From Xanthobacter dioxanivorans (GTDB lineage Bacteria; Pseudomonadota; Alphaproteobacteria; Rhizobiales; Xanthobacteraceae), in assembly GCF_016807805.1 (NCBI RefSeq), contig NZ_CP063363.1:1-64000 (forward strand): 64,000 nt of DNA, read 5' to 3'. Below the pieces are notes generated by a model. That model was not told the origin of the DNA. It saw only the letters and a program-made list of their open reading frames with translations, and searched no databases. Positions 52,476-61,485 of this stretch are shown here, one piece after another. Position 1 is the first letter of the stretch; every line of letters starts with the position of its first letter. Both the position numbers and the translations under genes were made by a program.

Positions 52476-52518
52476 AGGTATTCCATTTTGGTAAACCAAT
52501 TTGGCATATCCAAATTGG
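52476..52518 (-). promoter_or_regulatory. Compound inverted-repeat operator upstream of the FAD oxidase gene
   Basis: Three overlapping elements: AGGTATTCCA (52476-52485), a variant of the TGGTATACCA box at 55806; TTGGTAAACCAA (52488-52499); and CCAATTTGG-N5-CCAAATTGG (52496-52518), a perfect 9-bp inverted repeat. This is 70-110 bp before the GTG at 52405, in promoter position. It suggests that the same GntR-like repressor controls a second promoter. 52519-52660 holds nothing else. Confidence 0.5.
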
Positions 52519-52660
52519 ATAGTCAACGCGTAAGGCGGGTAAATCGTGGCGTGGTTTTAGCGTTTCTTGCGAATGGGAAGCGCACGCAAGCGGCGATCAT
52601 CGCCCGGCTCTGAGGCCAGGTTTGTCGCGCTCACGCCCGATGACGGCCGGCGCTGTGCCG

Positions 52661-54100
52661 TCATCCCGGATTGGTGTAGGCGGTCTTCACACTCGTGTAG
52701 AATTCCGCAGCATAGCGGCCCTGCTCGCGCGGTCCGTAGCTTGAACCCTTGCGCCCACCGAACGGAACGTGGAAATCGACGCCGGCCGTCGGTGCATTGA
52801 CCATGACCATGCCTGCCTCGCTGTTCCGCTTGAAATGGGTGGCGTATTTGAGGCTCTGAGTAACAATTCCCGATGATAGTCCGAACGGCGTGTCGTTCGC
52901 CAATGCAAGAGCCTCGCCGTAGTCCTGCGCTTTGATCACGGCGGCAACCGGTCCGAAAATCTCCTCACGCGAAACACGCATGCCGTTATGAGCTTCGACG
53001 AAAAGCGTGGGCTGCAGGTAGAACCCGGGAGTTTCCCGCTCAAGCCGCTCTCCGCCAAACGCAATCTGGGCACCCTCCCCCTTGCCGATTGCGATATACT
53101 TCTCATCCTGGTCCAGTTGGCTTTGATCGACGACCGGACCAATATGCGTGCCGGGTTTCTGCGCGTCGTTGACCACTGTCTTTTCCAGCCTTTTGACCAC
53201 GGCTTCGACGAACGCGTCGTGGATGCCCTTGGTGACAATCAGACGCGAGGACGCAGTGCAGCGCTGTCCTGTAGAGAAGAACGCGCCGTTGACGGCGCAT
53301 TCGACGGCGGTAGCTAAGTCCGCATCGTCAAGCACGACGAGCGGATTCTTGCCGCCCATCTCGAGCTGGAACTTTCTGTGATGTTCGACGGACGCCAGCG
53401 CTACGTTCTTGCCCGTCGATGTCGAGCCGGTAAAACTAATCGCCGCGACGTCGGCGCCGTCGAGAATCGCCTGTCCGATCACCGAGCCACGGCCCATCAC
53501 GAGATTTAGGACGCCAGCGGGAAGGCCCGCCCGGTGCAGGATATCGGCGATCGCCCATGCCGAGCCGGGAACGAGGTCCGCCGGTTTGAACACAACCGTG
53601 TTGCCATAGCAGAGCGCCGGCGCGATCTTCCAGGCCGGAATGGCGATCGGGAAGTTCCACGGCGTGATGATGCCGACCACACCGACCGGCTCGCGTGTGA
53701 TCTCCACAGAATAGCCGGACCGAATCGACGGTAGGACTTCGCCGGCGAGCCGCAAGGCCTCGCCGGCGAAGAAGTCGAAGATCTGGGCCGCGCGCACGGT
53801 TTCGCCAATGCCTTCGGCCAGCGTCTTGCCTTCTTCGCGCGCAAGCAGCCTGCCAAGTTCGTCCTTCCGCGCCATTATCTCGATAGCTGCGTTCTTCAGG
53901 ATGGCATTTCGCTCAAGCAGTCCCGAATGCGACCATTTCGGGAAGGCGGACTTTGCGGCAGCGATTGCGGTAAGGGCATCAGCCTTGGTCGCCCGCGCAT
54001 AGTCCCCAACAACGTCATCGGTGTTCGATGGGTTGATGTTGGGAACCGGTTCGCCGCCGATCCATTCGCCATTGATCAGATTCTTGTGCAGTTCAGCCAC
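52661..54100 (-). CDS. NAD(P)-dependent aldehyde dehydrogenase
   Basis: 479 aa from GTG 54100 (AAGGAG 7 bases before). Motifs: TPWNFPIAIPAWKIAPAL, FTGSTSTGK, LEMGGKNP with general base E247, GQRCTASSR with nucleophile C281, and EEIFGPVAAVIK. The closest families are succinate-/alpha-ketoglutarate-semialdehyde dehydrogenases. It probably oxidises an aldehyde formed from the alcohol by the GMC enzyme. One of two aldehyde dehydrogenases in the cluster, perhaps for different chain lengths. Confidence 0.88.
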   Translation of the reverse strand: MAELHKNLINGEWIGGEPVPNINPSNTDDVVGDYARATKADALTAIAAAKSAFPKWSHSGLLERNAILKNAAIEIMARKDELGRLLAREEGKTLAEGIGETVRAAQIFDFFAGEALRLAGEVLPSIRSGYSVEITREPVGVVGIITPWNFPIAIPAWKIAPALCYGNTVVFKPADLVPGSAWAIADILHRAGLPAGVLNLVMGRGSVIGQAILDGADVAAISFTGSTSTGKNVALASVEHHRKFQLEMGGKNPLVVLDDADLATAVECAVNGAFFSTGQRCTASSRLIVTKGIHDAFVEAVVKRLEKTVVNDAQKPGTHIGPVVDQSQLDQDEKYIAIGKGEGAQIAFGGERLERETPGFYLQPTLFVEAHNGMRVSREEIFGPVAAVIKAQDYGEALALANDTPFGLSSGIVTQSLKYATHFKRNSEAGMVMVNAPTAGVDFHVPFGGRKGSSYGPREQGRYAAEFYTSVKTAYTNPG

Positions 54101-54199
54101 GGGGTTGCTCCTTGGGAGGATGCTCGATCACCGGCTTCCAGAGCCGACCTCGATCGAAGGGAAATCGCTTTGCGGGGCGACGCTTGCTAGAATGCCGGG

Positions 54200-55741
54200 T
54201 CAGTCTTCAATCGGGGACTGTTGCGCAAACTTCTTCAGTTCATGCTTTCTGATTTTGCCGTTCGGAGCCATCGGCAGCTGCGGCAGGACGACAATGCGTT
54301 GCGGTCGCTTGTATTGGGCGAGCGTGTTCTCGATGAACGCCGACAACTCGGCTGGTTCGACTGCCCCGCCGGGGACCAATTCAACGAACGCAATAATTTC
54401 TTCGTTGCCCTCCACCGGAACGCCGATGACGGCCGCGTTCAGGACCGCATCGTGCGCGTTGAGCGCCGCCTCGACCTCCTGCGGATAGACATTGAAGCCG
54501 GAGCGAATAATCAGTTCCTTTGACCTTCCCTGAATGGTGATTTCGCCCATTTCATTGAGGCTCACGAGATCACCAGTGCGCAGGTAGCCATCGGCATCAA
54601 TGACGTCCCTGGTCAATTCCGGCTGCCCATAGTAGCCGAGCATCACATTTGGCCCCTTGACCAGAAGCTCGCCGCTTTCTCCCTGGCCAACTTCATTGCC
54701 GTTCGCGCCCACGACCTTAACCGTGACGCCCGGAATCGGGGTCCCGATGTTGATCTCGCCAGTGCCCTTCTCATAGATCGTGCGGCTGATCGTCGGCGAC
54801 GTTTCTGTCAGGCCGTAACCGTTGTGCAGCACGACGTCGAAGATATTCTCGACCTTCTGGCGCAGCGAAAGGTCCAGCGGGGCCGTTCCCGAATAGACGT
54901 AGCGAAGACTGTTTGGCGTCATCGTGAGATTGTTCTTCTCGACATGCGCGATCACCCGGTTCAACAGCGCCGGAACCGCATTCAGGATCGTCACCTCGCC
55001 GCTCGCAACCGCATCCAGCGTCTTTTCGAAATCAAACCTCGGCATGATCTTGAGGCGGCCGCCGGCGAACAGCAACCCCTGCAACAGCACCAGCCCATAC
55101 GAATGCGAAATCGGCATGACACACCAGGCGACATCTTCGGCAAACAGCGTCTTCATTCGCTGGCCGCGGCAGGCTACGTACAAGAGGTTCCGGTGACTGA
55201 GCATTACGCCCTTTGGGCGCCCTGTCGTTCCCGTGGTGTAGATCAGAACCGCGACCTGTTTCGCCGCGTCCTCATACACCTTTTCCGGCGCTGCACTTTC
55301 ATTCATCTTGCCGACTTTGACCTCTCCGATCCCGCTCATATGCAAGGTTTCGGCCGCGGCATTGGTCGCGTGAACATCGGCGTCTGGTGACACTAGGCTG
55401 GTGTAGAAGACCCGTCTTGGCTGGCTGTCGTGCTCGATCAATGCGATCTCGCGCTCGCTCAGGCGCGCGTTCGTGGTCACCGCCCATGCATCGAGTTGGC
55501 TGGCCGCATACATCAGGATGATTGCGGCTACCGAGTTCTCGCAAACAATCATTACCCGGTCGCCGGCGCGAATGCCAAGCTCGCTCATCTCGGTCGCCAC
55601 CCGATCGACAGTGGAAATCATCCGGGCATAGGACCAGTCGTTTCCCAGTTCGTCGGTAATGGCGACGCGCGTATCACCCTTCTTCGCGCCCTCCTTGAGA
55701 ATCTCATGGATGCGATCCGGCAAGTTCGAAAGCAGATCCAT
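54200..55741 (-). CDS. AMP-forming acyl-CoA synthetase
   Basis: 513 aa. ANL superfamily motifs: LIYTTGTTGRPKGVMLSHR (about 166-184), MPISHSYGLVLLQGLLFAGG, VLHNGYGLTETSP, GYLRTGDLVSLNEMGEITIQ, GRSKELIIRSGFNVYPQEVE, and PMAPNGKIRKHEL with the catalytic lysine near 495-500. Activates a carboxylic acid as its CoA thioester, the likely next step after the aldehyde dehydrogenases. A similar gene (pegE) is part of the sphingomonad polyethylene-glycol operon. Its promoter region carries the TGGTATACCA operator. Confidence 0.88.
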   Translation of the reverse strand: MDLLSNLPDRIHEILKEGAKKGDTRVAITDELGNDWSYARMISTVDRVATEMSELGIRAGDRVMIVCENSVAAIILMYAASQLDAWAVTTNARLSEREIALIEHDSQPRRVFYTSLVSPDADVHATNAAAETLHMSGIGEVKVGKMNESAAPEKVYEDAAKQVAVLIYTTGTTGRPKGVMLSHRNLLYVACRGQRMKTLFAEDVAWCVMPISHSYGLVLLQGLLFAGGRLKIMPRFDFEKTLDAVASGEVTILNAVPALLNRVIAHVEKNNLTMTPNSLRYVYSGTAPLDLSLRQKVENIFDVVLHNGYGLTETSPTISRTIYEKGTGEINIGTPIPGVTVKVVGANGNEVGQGESGELLVKGPNVMLGYYGQPELTRDVIDADGYLRTGDLVSLNEMGEITIQGRSKELIIRSGFNVYPQEVEAALNAHDAVLNAAVIGVPVEGNEEIIAFVELVPGGAVEPAELSAFIENTLAQYKRPQRIVVLPQLPMAPNGKIRKHELKKFAQQSPIED

Positions 55742-55801
55742 GATGACTAGGCTCCATCCCTAACGCCCCGAGAATGCCGAGACGTCTCAAGTTTTCCCGA
55801 C

Positions 55802-55832
55802 AGAATGGTATACCATTGTGGTATACCATTCT
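55802..55832 (-). promoter_or_regulatory. Perfect 14-bp inverted repeat with two TGGTATACCA boxes
   Basis: AGAATGGTATACCA (55802-55815), TTG, and TGGTATACCATTCT (55819-55832) are exact inverted repeats. Each half contains TGGTATACCA, itself a palindrome and typical of GntR/FadR-type (FCD) repressor sites. It lies 61-91 bp before the acyl-CoA ligase start, between this gene and the glutathione reductase stop. An internal, inducible promoter is implied. Confidence 0.7.
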
Positions 55833-55878
55833 GAGTAATGTCAAGCTGCTGAGCGCAGCCTGCGCATGCCTGACGCTG

Positions 55879-57273
55879 TCAGTTTTCCACCCGAACTCCA
55901 TTCCGGATCCGGTAAGTCGGGGAATACATTGTAACCAGTTCCTCAGCCGCAGTCGGATGCACTGCCATCGTGCGGTCGAACTCCAGCTTGCGCATCCCGG
56001 CTTTCAAGGTGATCCCGAGCAGTTGGACAAGCTCGCCAGCGTCGGCGCCCAAAATATGCGCGCCGAGAACGACATCCGTCTTGGCGTCAACGACCAGCTT
56101 CATGAGCATGCGTTCGCTTCGGCTGCCAAGCGTGTTGCGCATCGGCCGGAATTGCGCACGGTAGATATCAATGTCCTGAAACTGCGCCCCAGCCGCCTCC
56201 TCGGACAAGCCAACGGTGCCGATCTCCGGTTGCGAGAAGACAGCAGTCGGAACGAGGTCCAGATCGGGGCGTGTCGGATTATTCTTCCAGAGCGTCTCGA
56301 CGAGACACATCGCCTCGTGAATCGCTGCAGGCGTGAGTTGCACCCTGTCGGTCACATCGCCCACGGCCCAGATATTCGGCGCGCTTGTGCGTGAGAATTC
56401 ATCGACCAGCACCTCGCCGAAAGGTCCGACTTCAACCCCGGCCTTCTCCAGGCCGAGGCCTTGCGTATTCGGTTCCCGGCCGATGCACATCATGACTTGA
56501 TCCGACGTCAGCTCTTCGCCCGTGCTCAGATCGACTTTGATCTCCGCGCCGGATGGTCGGGCGACGCGCTCGATCGTCGCCTCGGTGATGATCCTTATGC
56601 CCTTGGTCTCCATTGACGCATGCAACGACTGGCGCAGATCGTGATCGAAGCGTCGGAGAATTTCCTTACCGCGGTAGACAAGGGTGACCTTTGCCCCGAG
56701 CCCATGAAAAATGTTTGCGAACTCAACCGCGATGTAACCACCTCCGGCGATGACGATCGCGTTCGGCAGCGCTGGAAGATCGAAAACCTCATTGGATGTG
56801 ATGCAATGTTCGATGCCAGGCAGGTTGACCGGCAGCGTTGGCTTGCCGCCCGTGGCAACCAGTATCTGGTCAGCGGTAACGGTCCGCTGCTCGTCCTCAA
56901 GAAGGAGCGTGTTCCTGTTAACCAGCACAGCTCTCGACCGGATCGTATCGCCGCCTGCATTCCTGACGCCGTTCTGGTACAGGCCCTCAAGTCGCTCTAT
57001 TTCCCTGTCCTTGTTAGAGACAAGCATCTTCCAGTCGAACGTGGGCGACGGCAAGGCCCAGCCAAAGCCGGCGGCGTCCTCGAACTGCTCGGCAAACTGG
57101 GCGGCATAGACAAAAAGCTTCTTGGGAACGCAGCCGCGGATCACGCAGGTGCCGCCAAACCGGTACTCTTCGGCCAGTCCTACGCGCTTGCCCAAAGCAG
57201 CCGAAACGCGGGCCGCCCGCACACCGCCAGATCCCCCACCGATGACAAACAAATCATAGTCGTACTGCGCCAT
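55879..57273 (-). CDS. gor: Glutathione reductase
   Basis: 464 aa. FAD motif DLFVIGGGSGGVRAARVSA, redox disulfide GGTCVIRGCVPKK (C43, C48), NADPH motif VIAGGGYIAVEFANIFHGLG followed by VTLVYRGKEILRRFD with the arginines that favour NADPH, VGDVTDRVQLTPAAIHEA, and the C-terminal active-site HPTAAEE. Keeps glutathione reduced in the cytosol. Its presence with a glutathione transferase in a degradation cluster indicates heavy glutathione turnover. Confidence 0.92.
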   Translation of the reverse strand: MAQYDYDLFVIGGGSGGVRAARVSAALGKRVGLAEEYRFGGTCVIRGCVPKKLFVYAAQFAEQFEDAAGFGWALPSPTFDWKMLVSNKDREIERLEGLYQNGVRNAGGDTIRSRAVLVNRNTLLLEDEQRTVTADQILVATGGKPTLPVNLPGIEHCITSNEVFDLPALPNAIVIAGGGYIAVEFANIFHGLGAKVTLVYRGKEILRRFDHDLRQSLHASMETKGIRIITEATIERVARPSGAEIKVDLSTGEELTSDQVMMCIGREPNTQGLGLEKAGVEVGPFGEVLVDEFSRTSAPNIWAVGDVTDRVQLTPAAIHEAMCLVETLWKNNPTRPDLDLVPTAVFSQPEIGTVGLSEEAAGAQFQDIDIYRAQFRPMRNTLGSRSERMLMKLVVDAKTDVVLGAHILGADAGELVQLLGITLKAGMRKLEFDRTMAVHPTAAEELVTMYSPTYRIRNGVRVEN

Positions 57274-57314
57274 CCGTGATCCTTCTCAAAGCCTGCGGTG
57301 TTCGATTGACGGGA

Positions 57315-58742
57315 TTACCAGCCAGAGATCGCCTTCACCTCGAGAAATTCCTCGATGCCCCAAATCCCGCCTTCCCGCGCACGTCCGGAGGCCTTGACCC
57401 CTCCAAACGGCGCCCCTGCGGAGCGCGGCTTGCCATTCATTTCGACCATGCCGGCGCGCAGCCGCTGCGCAAGCCTACGTCGCCGCGCATCGTCCGTGGT
57501 CTGAACGTAGTCCGTCAGGCCATAGGGCGTGTCATTGGCGATGCGAACGGCGTCATCTTCGGTATCGAACGGAATAATAGACAGCACAGGGCCAAAGATT
57601 TCCTCCCGTTCGATGGTCATGCCGGGCTCAACATCGGCGAACACCGTCGGCTTGACGAAATAGCCGGAATTGCGACCGTCGGGCCGGCCGACCCCACCCG
57701 CGACCAGCGTTGCGCCTTCATCTATTCCTGTCTGAATGTACCGTTGAATCTGATTCCATTGCCGAGCGTTGACGACCGGCCCGATATGGCTGCCCGGCTC
57801 GCTTGCAGGACCTACATTCGTGCTAGCTGCAACCTGCCGCGCGATGTTGACCGCCGCGCTATACACCGGACGCTCGACCAGCATGCGTGTCGGCGCATTG
57901 CACGATTGGCCGGCATTGTTGAAGCAATGTTTCACGCCGCGCACCACCGCCTGTTCGTCTGCGTCAGCGAAGATCAGGTTCGCGCCCTTGCCTCCAAGTT
58001 CAAGCGTCACCCGCTTCATCGTTTCGGCGGCAGCCTTTGAGATGGCGCGACCGGCGCGCGTAGAACCCGTGAAAGAGATCATGTCGATATCCGGGTGTTC
58101 GGACAGGCGCGCGCCGACGCCCGCTCCATCACCGTTGACAAGATTGAAGACACCGGCCGGCGCGCCCGCGTCATGCATCATTTCGGCGAAGATCAGAGCC
58201 GATATCGGCGCTTCTTCGGAGGGTTTCAGCACGCAGGTGCAGCCCGCCAGCAATGCCGGGATGACTTTCAGGGTTATCTGGTTCGTCGGCCAGTTCCACG
58301 GCGTGATGAGCCCGACAACCCCGATCGCTTCCATCGCGATCATGTCGTTTGGTGCGTGGACGCCGAGCGGCCTGATCCATTTGATCTCGTCGAAGGCGGT
58401 CAGGAAATTCTTCAGGTGCCACGGCAGGCTGGGTGCCTGAGAGTTCCGCGCAAAATCGATGGGCGCGCCCATCTCTTGGCTCATCGCCTGCGCCAGATCT
58501 TCCTTGCGCTTCTCATACTGCGCGAGAATCCGGACCACGAGCGCGCGTCGGTCTGCGGCGTCAGTCGATGCCCAGTCCGCAAGTGCGGCGGAGGCAGAGG
58601 CAACGGCACGGTCACAATCGGCAGCGGAACCCAGGCTGATAGTCGCGAAAGGCCGTTCGGTGGAAGGATCAATCACATCAAGATCGTTCGGCGCAATCGG
58701 GTCAACCCACTGCCCTCCGATGTAGAACTGCTTTGATCTCAA
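57315..58742 (-). CDS. Aldehyde dehydrogenase, second copy
   Basis: 475 aa from TTG 58742 (GGGAG 8 bases upstream; product MRSKQFYIGGQWVDP). GTG 58751 or TTG 58823 are possible. Motifs: TPWNWPTNQITLKVIPALLA, FTGSTRAGRAI, LELGGKGAN (E248), NAGQSCNAPTRM (C281), EEIFGPVLSI. Distinct from the first copy and nearer to the broad-specificity enzymes such as polyethylene-glycol aldehyde dehydrogenase (PegC). Placed directly after the GMC alcohol dehydrogenase, with which it likely forms an alcohol-to-acid pair. Confidence 0.86.
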   Translation of the reverse strand: MRSKQFYIGGQWVDPIAPNDLDVIDPSTERPFATISLGSAADCDRAVASASAALADWASTDAADRRALVVRILAQYEKRKEDLAQAMSQEMGAPIDFARNSQAPSLPWHLKNFLTAFDEIKWIRPLGVHAPNDMIAMEAIGVVGLITPWNWPTNQITLKVIPALLAGCTCVLKPSEEAPISALIFAEMMHDAGAPAGVFNLVNGDGAGVGARLSEHPDIDMISFTGSTRAGRAISKAAAETMKRVTLELGGKGANLIFADADEQAVVRGVKHCFNNAGQSCNAPTRMLVERPVYSAAVNIARQVAASTNVGPASEPGSHIGPVVNARQWNQIQRYIQTGIDEGATLVAGGVGRPDGRNSGYFVKPTVFADVEPGMTIEREEIFGPVLSIIPFDTEDDAVRIANDTPYGLTDYVQTTDDARRRRLAQRLRAGMVEMNGKPRSAGAPFGGVKASGRAREGGIWGIEEFLEVKAISGW

Positions 58743-58892
58743 GATCGTCACTCCCAGATTGGACAGCGCAAGGTTGAACTGCTCTTGCGATGGAAAATCG
58801 AAACAAGTCTGGTTGGCATCCAACGAATTGCGTTGTGGCCTGCTGGTTGTCAGCCGCTCTGATCAAGCCCTGGATTGCTCGAAAACGCGACG

Positions 58893-60479
58893 TTAGATCG
58901 CTCCATGAGCGATCTGGTCAGCGATCTTCTCCGCCATGGCCATGATCGGCAGATTGGTATTGCCGCTGATCAGCGTGGGCATGACCGAGCCATCGACGAC
59001 GCGCAGACCATCGACGCCACGAACCTTCATATCAGGATCGACCACTGAATCGTCATCCGCACCCATGCGGCAGGTGCCGACGGGATGATAGACTGTCTCG
59101 GACTTTTCGCGGAGGAAGGCCTCTAGCGAGCCCCGCCCTCTGAAAGCCGCTGCATCGATCGGCCGCTTCACGTGATCAGCGAATGGTCGGCGGGTGGCAA
59201 TATCGACCATCTCCGCCATGCCATCGCGAAGGCTTTCGAAGTCCGCATGTACGGACGCGAAGCGCGGATCGATCAGCGGATGATCAGCAGGATTGGCGCT
59301 GCGCAAACGCAGCGTGCCGCGGCTTTCGGGGCGGAGCTGGCAGACACGGAGCGCAAAACCATGTGCGATGCGCTCGCCCGGCGGCGGATTGCGCAGAGCC
59401 AGGATGAAATGCGCCTGCCATTCGGGGAGTTTTGATGTACGATCCGGCCCCCAGAACGCGCCGGCTTCGATGCCGGTAGCAGCGGCTGGTCCGGTGCCTC
59501 GAAGGATATATTCCGCCCCCGCCATGCCGCCCTTGAGCAAGCCGAGATATGGCGTCAGCGTATTTGGCTTCGAAGCCTCGAAGCGTATCGTGCAGTCGAG
59601 ATGGTCCTGAAGGTTTTCGCCGACGCCGGCCCGGTCGATAAGCGTCTTGATACCGACGGAGGCAAGGTGATCGGCAGGGCCGATACCTGAGAGCATCAGA
59701 AGTTGCGGCGAGTTGATGGCTCCGGCGGCGACCAGCACTTCCCGGTCCGCATAAACCGTGGCTTCGCGCCCGTTCGACGCAATGACGACGCCCCGCGCGC
59801 GATTCCCCTCCATATGCAGCCGGTGGACCCTGCAATCGGCCATGACTGTGAGATTGTCGCGACCCTTCGCCCGCTCGAGATATTTGAAAGCGCCCGAGCG
59901 TGTTCCGTCGGCGATCGAGAGTTCATAGAAGCCTGCGCCGATCTGCGAGGCTCCGTTGAATCCGCGATTGAACGGCAAACCCGCCGCGCCGGCGCTATCG
60001 ATCAGCGCCTGCGCTGTTTCTCGCTCGGGACCGTAGGATAGGCGGATTGGTCCTTGGTATCCGCGCTGTGGGTCTTTGTTGCCTGAAACGAGCGTGGCGT
60101 CTTCCAGTTTACGGAAGTACGGAAGCATCTCGTCGAAGCCCCACTGCGGCATGCCTTCCTTCGCCCAATTGTCGTAGTCCCACGGGTTGCCCCGGATCGC
60201 GATCATCGAATTGATCGCGGAGGATCCGCCAACGACGCGACCGCGCGGGATGTATATTTTGCGGTTGTTGAGATGCGTCTGTGGCTCCGTCCAAAAGCGC
60301 CAGTTGTACTTCTTGCTGTTGTAGAGCACTCGGATGCCGGCAGGCATGCGTACGAAAAGCGACTTCGGGGCGCCAGCCTCTACCAGCAGGACCCTGACGT
60401 CGGGATCCTCACTCAGCCGCGAAGCCAGAACGCATCCGGCGGAGCCCGCTCCGATAATGACGTAGTCGTAGTTCGACAC
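58893..60479 (-). CDS. GMC-family FAD alcohol dehydrogenase (choline/PEG dehydrogenase type)
   Basis: 528 aa from GTG 60479 (GGAG 6 bases before). MSNYDYVIIGAGSAGCVLAS opens the FAD fold. Signatures: PRGRVVGGSSAINSMIAIRG, AAGAINSPQLLMLSGIGPAD, ETVYHPVGTCRMG with the catalytic histidine, and SGNTNLPIMAMAEKIAD. Oxidises a primary alcohol to an aldehyde, passing electrons to a quinone or cytochrome. PEG dehydrogenase (PegA) is of this family, but so are choline and other alcohol dehydrogenases. Being next to a sugar-type importer suggests that the substrate is taken up first. Confidence 0.88.
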   Translation of the reverse strand: MSNYDYVIIGAGSAGCVLASRLSEDPDVRVLLVEAGAPKSLFVRMPAGIRVLYNSKKYNWRFWTEPQTHLNNRKIYIPRGRVVGGSSAINSMIAIRGNPWDYDNWAKEGMPQWGFDEMLPYFRKLEDATLVSGNKDPQRGYQGPIRLSYGPERETAQALIDSAGAAGLPFNRGFNGASQIGAGFYELSIADGTRSGAFKYLERAKGRDNLTVMADCRVHRLHMEGNRARGVVIASNGREATVYADREVLVAAGAINSPQLLMLSGIGPADHLASVGIKTLIDRAGVGENLQDHLDCTIRFEASKPNTLTPYLGLLKGGMAGAEYILRGTGPAAATGIEAGAFWGPDRTSKLPEWQAHFILALRNPPPGERIAHGFALRVCQLRPESRGTLRLRSANPADHPLIDPRFASVHADFESLRDGMAEMVDIATRRPFADHVKRPIDAAAFRGRGSLEAFLREKSETVYHPVGTCRMGADDDSVVDPDMKVRGVDGLRVVDGSVMPTLISGNTNLPIMAMAEKIADQIAHGAI

Positions 60480-60562
60480 AGCTATCTCCAAACATCACGG
60501 GTCTTCGCCAGCCTGGCCGTACGCTGTTGGACCTGGCCGAACTTAATCAATGCTGCGAATGC

Positions 60563-61483
60563 TCAACCCTTCACGGCACCGGCTGAAAGGCCGGCCACGA
60601 AGTATCGATAGCAGAACGCGAACACGACGAACAAAGGCAGCGCGATCAGTGACGAGCCTGCCAGTATCTCTCCCCATCTGAGGTCCTGCGCGCCGAGCAT
60701 CGATGCTAGGGCGACGGGCAGCGTCTTCTTCTGGTCGCTCATGATCAGGATGAGTGCGAACACATAGTCGGCCCAAGACAGGAGGAACGAGAAAATTCCA
60801 ACCGTAATGAGGCCGGGTGCGGACAGCGGCAAAACCACTCGGAAGAATGCGCCAAACTGCGAGCAGCCATCGACCATTGCGGCCTCTTCCAGATCGAACG
60901 GCATCGATTTGAAGAAGCCCCACAAAAGCCAGACACCAAGCGGCAGCGAAATGGCGAGGTGCGCAATCAGCAACCCCCATAGACTGTCAGCTAGGCCGAT
61001 CGAGCGAAATACAGCCGCCATCGGGATCGCCAGCATGAGCGGCGGAAACATATACGCAAACAGCATGGAAGCGATCAGGATCGTCTTGCCGCGGAAGCGC
61101 AGCCGTGTTGCGCCATAGGCGATGAAGGCGGACAGTATCATGGAGACGATGATGGTCCCCGTCGCCATGAGCGTCGAGTTCAGGAGGCTACTTAGATAGC
61201 TCGTGAGTTGCAGGAGCGAGACATACGAACTGAAGTCGGGCGGCCACGCCAGAAGCGATGTGTCAAAGAACAGCCGGTCCGGCGCACGCAGGCTTGAGAC
61301 GATCATCCAGTAGATCGGGAAGAACGAATAGACGCACACGACGACGACCGCCGCGTACAGGGCGATACGCTTGAGCGCCTTCAGATAGCGTCCCTGCGAG
61401 TGGCGGACGGCGCCGGCGACCGTCAGCTCTGCATTACCAACGTCCGGCCGACCAGCGAGCGAATGGGCTTCTTGCTTCGACAT
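60563..61483 (-). CDS. ABC importer permease (MalG/UgpE type)
   Basis: 306 aa with six predicted transmembrane segments, e.g. IALYAAVVVVCVYSFFPIYW, LLNSTLMATGTIIVSMILSA, SLWGLLIAHLAISLPLGVWL. EAA loop for the ATPase: DLEEAAMVDGCSQFGAFFRV. This is the second permease of carbohydrate-type (CUT1) importers. Starts 2 bp after the stop of the other permease. Confidence 0.9.
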   Translation of the reverse strand: MSKQEAHSLAGRPDVGNAELTVAGAVRHSQGRYLKALKRIALYAAVVVVCVYSFFPIYWMIVSSLRAPDRLFFDTSLLAWPPDFSSYVSLLQLTSYLSSLLNSTLMATGTIIVSMILSAFIAYGATRLRFRGKTILIASMLFAYMFPPLMLAIPMAAVFRSIGLADSLWGLLIAHLAISLPLGVWLLWGFFKSMPFDLEEAAMVDGCSQFGAFFRVVLPLSAPGLITVGIFSFLLSWADYVFALILIMSDQKKTLPVALASMLGAQDLRWGEILAGSSLIALPLFVVFAFCYRYFVAGLSAGAVKG

Positions 61484-61485
61484 GG

